Source of the DNA: Protofrankia sp963555925
Lineage (GTDB): Bacteria > Actinomycetota > Actinomycetes > Frankiales > Frankiaceae
Direction: 5' to 3'
DNA length: 64,000 nucleotides
Assembly (NCBI GenBank): GCA_963555925.1
Contig: CAUVXJ010000098.1
Span: 62,001-126,000, forward strand
In this document: piece after piece, positions 16,892 through 25,678 of the stretch
How the letters are laid out: each line of letters starts with the position of its first letter
How positions within the stretch are numbered: the stretch's first letter is position 1
Translations under genes and position numbers: made by a program
Notes under the pieces: generated by a model
Database searches by the model: none
What the model was told of the DNA's origin: nothing
The model's input: only the letters and a program-made list of their open reading frames with translations

Positions 16892-17767
16892 TCAGAACGA
16901 ACGCATGACGTCAGCCATCAGACGGGCGGTCTCCGACGGCGTCTTGCCTACCCGCACGCCCGCCTTCTCCAACGCTTCCTTCTTGGCCTGAGCCGTGCCG
17001 GACGATCCGGACACGATAGCCCCTGCGTGCCCCATCGTCTTACCCTCCGGCGCGGTGAAGCCCGCGACGTACCCGACGACCGGTTTGGTGATATGAGCCT
17101 CGATGTACGCGGCGGCACGCTCCTCGGCGTCACCACCGATCTCACCGATCATCACGATCGCGTCAGTGCCATCGTCGGCCTGGAACGCGTCGAGTGCGTC
17201 GATGTGGGTCGTGCCGATGACAGGGTCACCACCGATACCGACGGCGGTGGAGAAGCCGAAGTCCCGCAGCTCGTACATCATCTGGTAGGTCAACGTACCG
17301 CTCTTGCTGACCAGACCGATGCGTCCGGGTGGGGTGATGTCCGCCGGGATGATGCCGGCGTTCGACTTGCCCGGACTGATGATGCCCGGACAGTTCGGAC
17401 CGATGATCCGAGTCGTGTTGCCCTTGGACTGCGCGTACGCCCAGAAGTCGGTGGTGTCATGCACCGGAACGCCTTCGGTGATGACCACGACGAGCGGGAT
17501 ACCCGTGTCGATCGCCTCGATCACAGCGGCCTTGGTTCCCGCGGGCGGGACGTAGACCACCGAGACGTTCGCACCGGTCTTCTCGATCGTCTCGGCCACG
17601 GTCGCGAAGACCGGAACGCCCTCGACCTCAGTGCCCGCCTTCTTGGGGTTGGTACCACCGACGATCACCGACCCCGCACGCAGCATCCGGGCGGTGTGTT
17701 TGCGTCCTTCGGAGCCGGTGATGCCCTGAACCAGGATCTTGGACGTCTCGTCCAGCCAGATTGCCAT
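16892..17767 (-). CDS. sucD: Succinyl-CoA ligase subunit alpha
   Basis: A 291-residue alpha subunit of succinyl-CoA synthetase, forming succinate, CoA and NTP in the TCA cycle. It has an N-terminal CoA-binding Rossmann domain (VQGITGSEGRKHTARML) and the phosphohistidine loop GHAGAIVSG. IGPNCPGIISPGKS is also visible. It lies 24 bases after sucC, with a strong terminator behind it. Confidence 0.97.
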   Translation of the reverse strand: MAIWLDETSKILVQGITGSEGRKHTARMLRAGSVIVGGTNPKKAGTEVEGVPVFATVAETIEKTGANVSVVYVPPAGTKAAVIEAIDTGIPLVVVITEGVPVHDTTDFWAYAQSKGNTTRIIGPNCPGIISPGKSNAGIIPADITPPGRIGLVSKSGTLTYQMMYELRDFGFSTAVGIGGDPVIGTTHIDALDAFQADDGTDAIVMIGEIGGDAEERAAAYIEAHITKPVVGYVAGFTAPEGKTMGHAGAIVSGSSGTAQAKKEALEKAGVRVGKTPSETARLMADVMRSF

Positions 17768-17791
17768 TGTCGGAAGCCTCTTCCCGTCCGC

Positions 17792-18958
17792 TCAGGCCGC
17801 AGCCGCGGCGAGCTGGGCGGCGAGCTTCGCCGCACCGTCCATGGTGTCCACCGGCCTGACCACGTCGAGGTTCGCCTCGGTGAGGATGCGTCGACCCTCG
17901 TCCGCGTTGTTGCCGTCCAGCCTCACGACCAGCGGCGTGGTGACATCGCCGACGATCTCGAGGGCCTGCACGATACCGTTCGCAACCGCGTCGCAGGCGG
18001 TGATCCCACCGAAGATATTCACGAACACGCTCTTGACCTCGGGGTCGGAGAGAATGATCGACAAGCCGTCCGCCATCACCTGCGCGGACGCGCCGCCGCC
18101 GATGTCGAGGAAGTTGGCGGGCCGCTGGCCACCGAACTCCTCGCCGGCGTAGGTCACGACGTCCAGGGTGGACATGACCAGGCCGGCACCGTTGCCGATG
18201 ATCCCCACCTGTCCGGACAGCTTGACGTAGTTGAGGTTCTTCTCCTTGGCCCGCTGCTCAAGGGGGTCCACCGCCGCGACATCGACGAACCCGGTGTGAT
18301 CGGGGTGCCGGAAGGATGCGTTCTCGTCCAGGCTGACCTTGCCGTCCAGGGCCAGCACACGGCCGTCGGCGGTCAGGATCAGCGGATTGACCTCCACCAG
18401 CGTGGCGTCGGACCGCACGAAGACGTCCCACAGCTTCACCAGGAGTTCGGTGGCGCCGTCGAGGGCTGCCTGCGGCAGCTTCGCCGCGACCGCGATCTGG
18501 CGGGCGACGGTTGCGTCCACCCCGGTCAGCGGATCGATCGGGATGCGCGCAAGCGCTTCGGGCTTGGTCGCGGCGACTTCCTCGATCTCCATCCCACCCT
18601 CGCGGGAACACATGGCGAGGAACGTCCGATTCGCCCGGTCGAGCAGGAAGGAGGCGTAGTACTCCTCGGCGATGTCACTCGCCTGCTCCACCAGGACCGA
18701 GTGGACGGTATGACCCTTGATGTCCATCCCCAGGATGGCGGCGGCCTTGGTGGTGGCGTCAGCCGGACCGTCAGCGACCTTCACTCCGCCGGCCTTGCCC
18801 CGGCCGCCGGTCTTGACCTGCGCTTTGACGACGACGCGCCCACCGAGATCGGTGGCGATGGCGCGCGCCTCGTCGGGGGTCGTGGCGACCTTGCCGGAAG
18901 GCACGGGGACGCCGTGATCGGCGAACAACTTCTTCGCCTGATATTCGAAGAGATCCAC
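17792..18958 (-). CDS. sucC: Succinyl-CoA ligase subunit beta
   Basis: A 388-residue beta subunit with an ATP-grasp domain. The N-terminus DLFEYQAKKLFADHGVPVP is typical, and the C-terminus contains NIFGGITACDAVANGIVQAL. The start is GTG at 18958. It forms the heterodimer or tetramer with SucD encoded directly downstream. Confidence 0.97.
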   Translation of the reverse strand: MDLFEYQAKKLFADHGVPVPSGKVATTPDEARAIATDLGGRVVVKAQVKTGGRGKAGGVKVADGPADATTKAAAILGMDIKGHTVHSVLVEQASDIAEEYYASFLLDRANRTFLAMCSREGGMEIEEVAATKPEALARIPIDPLTGVDATVARQIAVAAKLPQAALDGATELLVKLWDVFVRSDATLVEVNPLILTADGRVLALDGKVSLDENASFRHPDHTGFVDVAAVDPLEQRAKEKNLNYVKLSGQVGIIGNGAGLVMSTLDVVTYAGEEFGGQRPANFLDIGGGASAQVMADGLSIILSDPEVKSVFVNIFGGITACDAVANGIVQALEIVGDVTTPLVVRLDGNNADEGRRILTEANLDVVRPVDTMDGAAKLAAQLAAAAA

Positions 18959-19044
18959 AGTCCGTCCAGTCGGATACGAGATCGGTGGTCAGGATCGAAG
19001 GTTGAAGGTTCACGGAGAGGAGAACCGTCCCAAGCCTACTGACG

Positions 19045-19083
19045 TGTCCGTCGCGGCAACCGCACTGGCTGCCGCGACGGACA
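19045..19083. terminator. Strong 14-bp stem-loop between the B12-binding gene and sucC
   Basis: TGTCCGTCGCGGCA at 19045-19058 pairs perfectly with TGCCGCGACGGACA at 19070-19083 around an 11-base loop. There is no T-run. It may end transcription from the upstream minus-strand gene before the sucC promoter. Confidence 0.5.
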
Positions 19084-19380
19084 GTCACGTATGTCCGGGA
19101 CAGCACCATCATCACCCGCATCGACCATCGGGCGCCGCACTTTGTGGCGGCCGACACCGCAATCACACCGAACGCGTCCCCGATCGTGACGATCGCAGCC
19201 TCCGCCCAGGACGCAACCGCTGCCCCCACGCGCGGATCCGCCTACCGGACACGTATCCCGGCGCCACCGATCCCGGTTTCACCGATCCCGATACTACGAC
19301 GAAGACGCCACCGGGGCCGTCCAGCCAGATCACGCTGAAGATCACAGCTGGGAGCGAAAGGCGGGCGTGTGCTCCGTTAC
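19084..19380. other. Intergenic stretch with no recognised gene
   Basis: Between the 14-bp stem-loop and the repeat at 19381 I see only short palindromes such as GATCGTGACGATC near 19182-19194, and a repeated ACCGATCCC. No frame here has convincing coding character or a ribosome site. Confidence 0.5.
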
Positions 19381-19429
19381 CCCGGCCCCACTCCTTGATC
19401 CACTTCTCTCTTGCCGGACGCTCTTATTG
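19381..19429 (-). repeat. Dispersed repeat family 2, variant copy
   Basis: On the minus strand it reads TAAGAGCGTCCGGCAAGAG, then GTGGATCAAGGA and GGGGCCGGGG. The GTGGATCAAG block is shared with the copy at 48379 but is absent from the copies at 16748 and 48463, which defines a sub-type. It lies about 58 bases downstream of the B12-binding gene. Confidence 0.65.
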
Positions 19430-19486
19430 CAGGGCGCTCTCAAGGTGGTCAGAGCCCGGCTGCAACCCGGATCAGCCCCGGTGCGA

Positions 19487-19903
19487 TCAGAGTGCGTGAA
19501 CCGCTGCCACTCGCGAACGGATCCAGTCGACGATTTGACCCGTCGTCGCCCCCGGCGTAAATATCTCGGCGACCCCGAGCGCCTTGAGTTCGGGGATGTC
19601 TGCGGCCGGGATGATTCCGCCACCGGTGACCACGATATCGGTCACGCCGCGCTCCCGCAGCAGCTCCATCAACCGCGCAAACAGGGTCATATGCGCGCCT
19701 GAGAGCACCGAAAGACCGATGCAGTCGGCGTCCTCCTGAATGGCGGTCTCCACGATCTGCTCGGGCGTCTGATGCAAGCCGGTATAGATGACCTCCATAC
19801 CCGCGTCCCGCAACGCGCGCGCGATCACCTTGGCACCACGATCATGGCCGTCGAGACCCGGCTTGGCAACCACAACCCGGATCCGCTCACCGTTTCCGCT
19901 CAC
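19487..19903 (-). CDS. Small cobalamin B12-binding protein (methylmalonyl-CoA mutase C-terminal type)
   Basis: A stand-alone B12-binding domain of 138 residues. KPGLDGHDRGAKVIARAL contains the DxHxxG motif whose His ligates cobalt, and LSVLSGAHM and VTGGGIIP complete the nucleotide-tail site. The start is GTG at 19903 with AAGGAGG 7 bases upstream, which rules out the longer frame. In actinobacteria such small subunits pair with a separate large acyl-CoA mutase subunit (methylmalonyl-, isobutyryl- or ethylmalonyl-CoA mutase). No large subunit is encoded here. Proximity to sucCD fits a methylmalonyl/succinyl-CoA role. Confidence 0.9.
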   Translation of the reverse strand: MSGNGERIRVVVAKPGLDGHDRGAKVIARALRDAGMEVIYTGLHQTPEQIVETAIQEDADCIGLSVLSGAHMTLFARLMELLRERGVTDIVVTGGGIIPAADIPELKALGVAEIFTPGATTGQIVDWIRSRVAAVHAL

Positions 19904-20002
19904 GCCGCCTCCTTGCGATCCGTGACATCGACTTCCATGACAGGGTGCTGAGCGCGACGCCCGGCCGGCTCGCCGGCTCGCCGCCTGGATCGCCGTATGC
20001 AC

Positions 20003-20304
20003 TCATCAACATCCGGGAGACAGACCCTAGCGGCGCACGCCCGGAGAAGCACGTCGTTGCCGGCTTGACCTGCACGGGCTCGCACCACGAGCACGGCCTG
20101 CAAGCAGCACAGCCAGCAGGGAGCACAGCCATCAGGGCCGGCATGGTCATCCGCTCACGTCCGGCGGAGAAACAGTCGACAGCCATCACGTCCGTTTGTA
20201 CTCTCGGTCACAGTGGACGTCCTAGTGATCCACAATGCCTCCGGCGGCACAAGGGGTCACGCAGAGGGTGATCGGTAGATCGTTTCACGATCCGCCAACC
20301 ACCG
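20003..20304. other. Intergenic region between B12-binding and lipase genes
   Basis: This divergent spacer probably holds promoters for both neighbours. I see imperfect direct repeats of AGCACAGCCA(T/G)CAGGG near 20105-20138 and no convincing gene. Confidence 0.45.
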
Positions 20305-21351
20305 ATGATCACACTGTTCCGGTTGGCCGGTTCTTCCGCGGCTATCCACGCACGGACGGGAGAAGGGGTAATCGGAAAACGTCAACTGGGCCGGACCGAC
20401 ACCGCGGTAGCCAGGATCGCCAGATCCTTCGGCACGACCACGGCCCGCCACGGTGCGAAAGTGACACGTGGGCTGCTCGATGTACCCGCAACGGTGCGCG
20501 GGATGGTCGTGGAAGCCACCTGGCTGGCAACCCATGTCGCCTTCTATCCGGTCGGAGTCCTCTCAGAAAAACTGCGTGAACCCGCCGACCGCTACACCCT
20601 CGAGGGACTCTCACCGCTGCGGCGCGGCCTTCTCGTCGGCGACATCGAAGCTGCGAGCACACCGATCCTGCTGGTACACGGCCTGATCGACAACAGGTCC
20701 ATCTTCACCCGGCTGCACCGTTCGCTGCGCCGACGCGGCTTCGGATACGTCGCAACGGTGAACCTGCCTCTGTTCACCTCGGATATTCCGACAGCGGCCA
20801 GCCGGCTTGCCACGATGGTCGAGGCAATGTGCGAACAGACCGGCTGTGGACGCATACATATCGTCGCCCACTCGCTCGGCGGCCTCGTTGCACGCTATTA
20901 TGTCCAGAAACTGGGCGGCGACACACACGTCCACACGCTCGTGACGCTGGGAACCCCACATGAAGGTACCCGTCTCGCCCGGATGGTCCCCCCGATGCTG
21001 CCGTACACCCTGCTGCGTCAGCTACGCCCCGATTCGGACGTGATCCGGGAACTGGCCGAACCGGCCGCGGGTTGCCGAACGCGTTTCCTGGCGTTTTCCG
21101 GCGATCTGGACACAGTGATCCGCCCAACCGAGTCAGCCCTTCTTCACCATCCAGACCTCAGCGTCCGCAATGTTCGCCTTCCCGGTGTCGGCCATCATTC
21201 GCTGCCGTTCAACCTCGACGTCGTCCATCAGATTGCGACCATGCTGGCCCATCTCGACGATGACGCGGAACATCCCACCGCCGGTCGGGGCGGCCAGGGC
21301 AGCCACAAAAGGAGTCAGCCAGCGACTGCGGCACGGACCGAAGCGCTGTAA
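20305..21351 (+). CDS. Alpha/beta-hydrolase lipase/esterase
   Basis: A 348-residue lipase-like hydrolase. The oxyanion region is ILLVHGLIDN, and the nucleophile elbow is AHSLGGL (GxSxG-like, catalytic Ser). Likely acid and base residues lie in FSGDLDTVI and GVGHHSLPF. A hydrophobic segment around VVEATWLATHVAFYPVGV may associate with the membrane. The start at ATG 20305 has no strong ribosome site, so a later start is possible. Its TAA stop is the first triplet of a dispersed repeat. The tail is basic and low complexity. The physiological ester substrate is unknown. Confidence 0.83.
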   Translation: MITLFRLAGSSAAIHARTGEGVIGKRQLGRTDTAVARIARSFGTTTARHGAKVTRGLLDVPATVRGMVVEATWLATHVAFYPVGVLSEKLREPADRYTLEGLSPLRRGLLVGDIEAASTPILLVHGLIDNRSIFTRLHRSLRRRGFGYVATVNLPLFTSDIPTAASRLATMVEAMCEQTGCGRIHIVAHSLGGLVARYYVQKLGGDTHVHTLVTLGTPHEGTRLARMVPPMLPYTLLRQLRPDSDVIRELAEPAAGCRTRFLAFSGDLDTVIRPTESALLHHPDLSVRNVRLPGVGHHSLPFNLDVVHQIATMLAHLDDDAEHPTAGRGGQGSHKRSQPATAARTEAL

Positions 21352-21393
21352 GAGGGACCGGCAAGAGGGACACGGCGTCGCGGGGCCGGGTCC
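21349..21393 (+). repeat. Dispersed repeat family 2, partial copy starting at a stop codon
   Basis: TAAGAGGGACCGGCAAGAGG followed by CACGGCGTCGCGGGGCCGGG. The first TAA terminates the lipase gene. Confidence 0.75.
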
Positions 21394-21599
21394 CATCCGA
21401 CCTGATCGAATTGCGTCGCCTACGCCGGCGACGGAAAACTACCTATATTACACCTACCACTGCTACGCCTGTCTGGTCGGGGGTGGCATCAAAGTCCGGT
21501 TTAGCCGGTGTAGCGTCGTAATCGGTTTACGGGACCCCCCCTCCCGTCGCGTAGTGCTGCGACAGGAGCCTTGTCGACCAACAGGAGCGTGAGTCCGGG

Positions 21600-22777
21600 T
21601 TGTCGCAACCCCCCACCCACAGCTCCGCACGGCACCGCGGCCACGGTAGACCCGCCAGGCGTGGGATGGCGTTGGGCCTCGGCCGGCGGGCAGCGTCGCT
21701 GGCGCAGCTGCGCCGCACTGGCGTCGCATCGGCCGTCGTGTCCACGCTGGGCATCGCCATGGTCAACACAACGGGCATTGCGCACTCCGAACCGCCAGCC
21801 GTCGCCCACCTCGGGATTACCGGGACGGTTTCAGCAAGATCGGCCGCGGGCCCGACCGGGACCGACGACCTGAGTGACCCGACCCTCGTCGCNNNNNNNN
21901 NNNNNNNNNNNNNNNNNNNNNNNNNNNNNNNNNNNNNNNNNNNNNNNNNNNNNNNNNNNNNNNNNNNNNNNNNNNNNNNNNNNNNNNNNNNNNNNNNNNN
22001 NNNNNNNNNNNNNNNNNNNNNNNNNNNNNNNNNNNNNNNNNNNNNNNNNNNNNNNNNNNNNNNNNNNNNNNNNNNNNNNNNNNNNNNNNNNNNNNNNNNN
22101 NNNNNNNNNNNNNNNNNNNNNNNNNNNNNNNNNNNNNNNNNNNNNNNNNNNNNNNNNNNNNNNNNNNNNNNNNNNNNNNNNNNNNNNNNNNNNNNNNNNN
22201 NNNNNNNNNNNNNNNNNNNNNNNNNNNNNNNNNNNNNNNNNNNNNNNNNNNNNNNNNNNNNNNNNNNNNNNNNNNNNNNNNNNNNNNNNNNNNNNNNNNN
22301 NNNNNNNNNNNNNNNNNNNNNNNNNNNNNNNNNNTCCTCGTGCAACGACGAAATGCCGCCGAGCAGACCGCGCGTAAGCAGGTCGAGGCGCTGGATTGGG
22401 TGCGCCCTATGGAGGCGTACCTCACCCAGCGCTTCGGCGGCGCCAACGGCCACCCAGGCATTGATCTCGGCGCCGCCATGGGCACCCAGATCGTCGCCGC
22501 CCATGGCGGCACAGTCATCTATGCGGGATGGGAGTCCGGCTACGGCAACTTCGTACAGATCCTGCACGCGAACAAGATCGTAACCTGCTACGGCCACCTG
22601 TCACGCATCGACGTTCGGGTCGGCCAAGTCGTCGCCACCGGCCAACAGATCGGCTTGGAAGGTTCAACCGGTCACTCGACCGGCCCACACCTGCACTTCG
22701 AGGTCCGGCTCAATGGACAAGACGGCATCAAGGTCGATCCGCTGGCCTGGCTCGCCGAACACGGCGTGACTTATTAG
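21600..22777 (+). CDS. M23-family metallopeptidase, interrupted by an assembly gap
   Basis: The N-terminal part (21600-21892) has a basic start and a signal-like segment around VASAVVSTLGIAMVNTTGIA. After the gap (from 22335) comes a complete LytM/M23 domain: HPGIDLG and HLHFEV carry the Zn ligands, with GYGNFVQILHANKIVTCYGH between. Secreted M23 enzymes cut peptidoglycan cross-links. The two parts are not in the same frame across the stated N length, so the gap size is probably wrong. The start is TTG 21600 or possibly ATG 21666. The stop TAG begins a fragment of a dispersed repeat. Confidence 0.78.
21893..22334. other. Assembly gap (442 N) inside the M23 peptidase gene
   Basis: Unknown sequence. 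The flanking frames do not agree with the stated length, so it is probably an estimate. Confidence 0.99.
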
Positions 22778-22787
22778 AGCGCCCGGG
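22774..22787 (+). repeat. Family 2 fragment at the M23 peptidase stop
   Basis: TTAGAGCGCCCGGG matches the first 14 bases of the repeat. The peptidase TAG stop lies within it. Confidence 0.45.
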
Positions 22788-22870
22788 TGACCTCCGATCC
22801 AACGACAGATCGAACGACAGATTCAGAACACGCCCCTATTGCCGGTCGTTCTAATGGCCACCGCCGACCG

Positions 22871-25279
22871 TCAGAGCTTTTCAACAGGGGCGTAGCGCAG
22901 GAGCAGCCGTTTGGTCCCCGTTCCGTCTCCGAAGTCGATGCTTGCCTCGAGATTGTCACCGGACCCCGCCATCGCGACGACCTGACCCATGCCAAACGTG
23001 TCATGGTTGACCCGGTCTCCCGTAGCAAGATCGGGCATCGGGCGTGGAACCGGCGCCGGACGGCGTCCGGGCAGGCCCCCGGCCTTCGCCGTCGACGACC
23101 CGGCTGATGCCGAACCCCATCCCGACGCCCTCGGCGGGGACACCGCCGCCGGGGGTCGGGTGCTGCCCTGCCAGTTGACCAGCTCCGTCGGCACCTCGTC
23201 GAGAAAACGCGACGGCGGGTTGTACGCCGGCTGACCCCAGGCGCTGCGAACCTGCGCCCGCGTCAGATACAGCAGTGCCCGGGCCCGGGTGATGCCGACA
23301 TAGGCGAGGCGACGTTCCTCTTCAAGTTCGGTCGGGTTGCCGAGCGTACGGATGTGCGGAAACATTCCGTCCTCCAGTCCGGTCAGAAAGACCACCGGGA
23401 ACTCCAGTCCCTTGGCGCTGTGCAGGGTCATCAACGTGACGACCCCGGTTCCGCCTTCAGCCGGATCGGGTATCTGATCGACATCGGCCACCAGGGAGAC
23501 CTGCGCAAGGAAGTCTGCGAGCGAACCCGCCGGGAAGCGTTCGGTGAACTCCCGGGCCACGCTGAGGAGTTCCTGGAGGTTTTCCACCCGACCCTCGGCC
23601 TCGATGGTGTCCTGCGCAGTCAGTTCGGCGAGGTACCCGGTTCGTTCCAGGGACGCTTCCAGCACCGCGACCGGACCGGCATCCACGACCGCCCGGAGCT
23701 CGGCAAGAAGATCCACAAAACCACGGACCGCGGTTGCCGAGCGGGTGGTCAGGCCTGGGACCTCCGCCGCCCGGCTCAGGGCGTCGGCGAAAGGAATCCG
23801 CTGCTGTTCGGCAAAGGTGGCCAGAGTCGTCTCGGCGCGGTCGCCGATGCCCCGCTTGGGTACGTTGATGATGCGCCGTAGGTTCACCGTGTCCGCCGGA
23901 TTGGCCAGCACCCGCAGATAGGCGAGGAGATCCCGGACCTCACGCCGCTCGTAGAAACGCACCCCGCCGACCACCCGGTAGGGCAGCCCGACCCGCATGA
24001 ACAGTTCTTCAAAGACACGGCTCTGGGCATTGGTGCGGTAGAAGACTGCGACGTCACCCGGCCTGGCTGCCTCCGCGTCGGTGAGCCGATCGACCTCGGC
24101 GGCGACGAACGCGGCCTCGTCATGCTCGCTGTCGGCGACGTAACCGACGATCTTCTCGCCGTCGCCGGCGTCCGACCACAGCCGTTTGGGCTTGCGCTGC
24201 CCGTTACGAGCGATCACCGCATTGGCCGCCGACAAGATCGTCTGCGTGGAACGGTAATTCTGCTCCAGCAGGACCACTGTCGCCTCGGGGTAGTCCTGCT
24301 CGAACTCGACGATGTTGCGGATGTTCGCGCCCCGGAAGGCGTAGATCGACTGATCGGCGTCACCCACCACGCACAGCTCGGCCGGCTCTACAACATGATC
24401 GTCGGTGCCCGGACGAACCAGCTCGCCGTCCACGGTCCGGGGGGACGCGCGCCCGACCAGCTCCCGCACAAGTACGTACTGAGCATGATTGGTGTCCTGG
24501 TACTCGTCTATGAGGACGTGCCGGAACCGGCGCCGGTAGTGCTCGGCGACGTCCGGGAACGCCTGCAGCAGGTTCACAACAGTCATGATCAGATCATCGA
24601 AGTCGAACGCGTTCGCCTCGGCGAGCCGGCGCTGGTAGCTGCCGTATGCCTCGGCGGTGGCCCGCTCAAGATGATTGGCAGCCCTGTCCCGGGCGGTCTC
24701 CCAGTCGACCAGTTCGTTCTTGAGATTGCTGATCCCGGCGGCGAGTGCGCGAGGGGGATACCTCTTGGGATCAAGGTCCAGGTCGCGGGCGACCAACGCC
24801 ATCAGCCGCTGCGCATCCGCCGCATCATAGATCGAGAAGCTGCTGGTGAACCCGAGACGCGTGGCTTCCGACCGCAGAATCCGCACGCAGGCCGAATGGA
24901 AGGTACTGACCCACATCGCCCGCGTCCGAGCGCCGACCAGGGCGGTGACCCGCTCCTTCATCTCGTTCGCGGCCTTGTTGGTGAATGTGATCGCAAGAAT
25001 CTCACCGGCGCGGACCCCGCGCGCGGCCAGCAGGTAGGCGATCCGGTTCGTGAGCACCCGCGTCTTGCCCGACCCCGCGCCGGCAACCACGAGCAACGGT
25101 GCACCGGCATGGACGACCGCGGCCCGCTGCTGCGGGTTCAGGCCCTCCAGCAGGAGATCGGGATCGAGCTGCGGGGTCGGGCGCCCCCCGGACACACCCG
25201 GGTCAAAGCCGGCATCGGAGCCGGCATCGGAGCCGGCATGGTCGAAGTCGGCGTACGGACCACCGAAAAGGGTACTCAT
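22871..25279 (-). CDS. pcrA: ATP-dependent DNA helicase PcrA/UvrD
   Basis: A superfamily 1A 3'-5' DNA helicase of about 802 residues for repair and replication-conflict resolution. The Q motif LNPQQRAAVVHAGAPLLVVA leads into Walker A GAGSGKTR. Other motifs are FTNKAANEM, LIDEYQDTNHAQY (Walker B), GDADQSIYAFRGA, LEQNYRST and TLHSAKGLEFPVV. The C-terminal tudor-like domain (GDRVNHDTFGMGQV) is typical of PcrA. The start is ATG at 25279; an N-terminal low-complexity stretch repeats GSDA. Confidence 0.95.
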   Translation of the reverse strand: MSTLFGGPYADFDHAGSDAGSDAGFDPGVSGGRPTPQLDPDLLLEGLNPQQRAAVVHAGAPLLVVAGAGSGKTRVLTNRIAYLLAARGVRAGEILAITFTNKAANEMKERVTALVGARTRAMWVSTFHSACVRILRSEATRLGFTSSFSIYDAADAQRLMALVARDLDLDPKRYPPRALAAGISNLKNELVDWETARDRAANHLERATAEAYGSYQRRLAEANAFDFDDLIMTVVNLLQAFPDVAEHYRRRFRHVLIDEYQDTNHAQYVLVRELVGRASPRTVDGELVRPGTDDHVVEPAELCVVGDADQSIYAFRGANIRNIVEFEQDYPEATVVLLEQNYRSTQTILSAANAVIARNGQRKPKRLWSDAGDGEKIVGYVADSEHDEAAFVAAEVDRLTDAEAARPGDVAVFYRTNAQSRVFEELFMRVGLPYRVVGGVRFYERREVRDLLAYLRVLANPADTVNLRRIINVPKRGIGDRAETTLATFAEQQRIPFADALSRAAEVPGLTTRSATAVRGFVDLLAELRAVVDAGPVAVLEASLERTGYLAELTAQDTIEAEGRVENLQELLSVAREFTERFPAGSLADFLAQVSLVADVDQIPDPAEGGTGVVTLMTLHSAKGLEFPVVFLTGLEDGMFPHIRTLGNPTELEEERRLAYVGITRARALLYLTRAQVRSAWGQPAYNPPSRFLDEVPTELVNWQGSTRPPAAVSPPRASGWGSASAGSSTAKAGGLPGRRPAPVPRPMPDLATGDRVNHDTFGMGQVVAMAGSGDNLEASIDFGDGTGTKRLLLRYAPVEKL

Positions 25280-25532
25280 AGTGAATCGATCATACGTTCG
25301 ACGTCCGACAGTTCTGGCAACGATGCACACTCAACACCCTACGAGGCGCCGGCTGGCCTCACGACAGGGCGTAGTGCCAGATCGGCGTCCGGCCGACTCG
25401 ACGCCCGAACGATACCGGAGTCGATCAACCAGGCGCATAGGTGACCCGCTGCCAGGAACGGAAAGATCACGGACAGTCGGTTTGACGACCATCGGCATTC
25501 GCGAGCATCCTGAGAAGGTGGCGCAGCATCTT

Positions 25533-25565
25533 ATGATCATTTTCTGGGCGCGCGAGCCCGGCTGA
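25533..25565 (+). CDS. Possible leader peptide with tandem Ile codons
   Basis: An 11-codon frame encodes MIIFWAREPG and a stop. Two consecutive Ile codons follow the ATG, and GAGAAGG lies about 15 bases upstream. It ends 31 bases before a T-tailed terminator hairpin that precedes a threonine dehydratase gene, an arrangement like amino-acid attenuators. The segment also resembles a decayed copy of the GATCATG repeat family, so the coding reading is tentative. Confidence 0.35.
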   Translation: MIIFWAREPG

Positions 25566-25595
25566 CGATTCCAGCCCTCGGGGTCCGCGCGCCTT

Positions 25596-25627
25596 GCCCT
25601 CCTGCCGTTCCGGCGGGGGGCTTTTTT
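25596..25627 (+). terminator. Rho-independent terminator/attenuator upstream of threonine dehydratase
   Basis: GCCCTCCTGCCG at 25596-25607 pairs with CGGCGGGGGGC at 25611-25621 and is followed by six T. No complete plus-strand gene precedes it, so it probably acts on the leader of the gene at 25679. GGGCGCGCG at 25548-25556 can pair with CGCGCGCC near 25586-25593, giving a second hairpin just upstream. Confidence 0.7.
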
Positions 25628-25678
25628 GTTGCCGCGGCCGCTGCGGAAGGTGGCCGCCGAGCCATCGGGAGAGCAACG

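Noticed and set aside
16805..19042. 745-codon plus-strand open frame across sucC-sucD
   Set aside because: It is antisense to two certain genes, Arg/His/Asp-rich without any family features, and arises from GC-rich third positions.
21394..21599. Possible riboswitch (c-di-AMP type) upstream of the M23 peptidase
   Set aside because: Such riboswitches do precede actinobacterial cell-wall hydrolases, but I could not find the conserved core motifs here.
24122..25444. 440-codon plus-strand open frame opposite pcrA
   Set aside because: Antisense to intact helicase motifs; no recognisable protein features.
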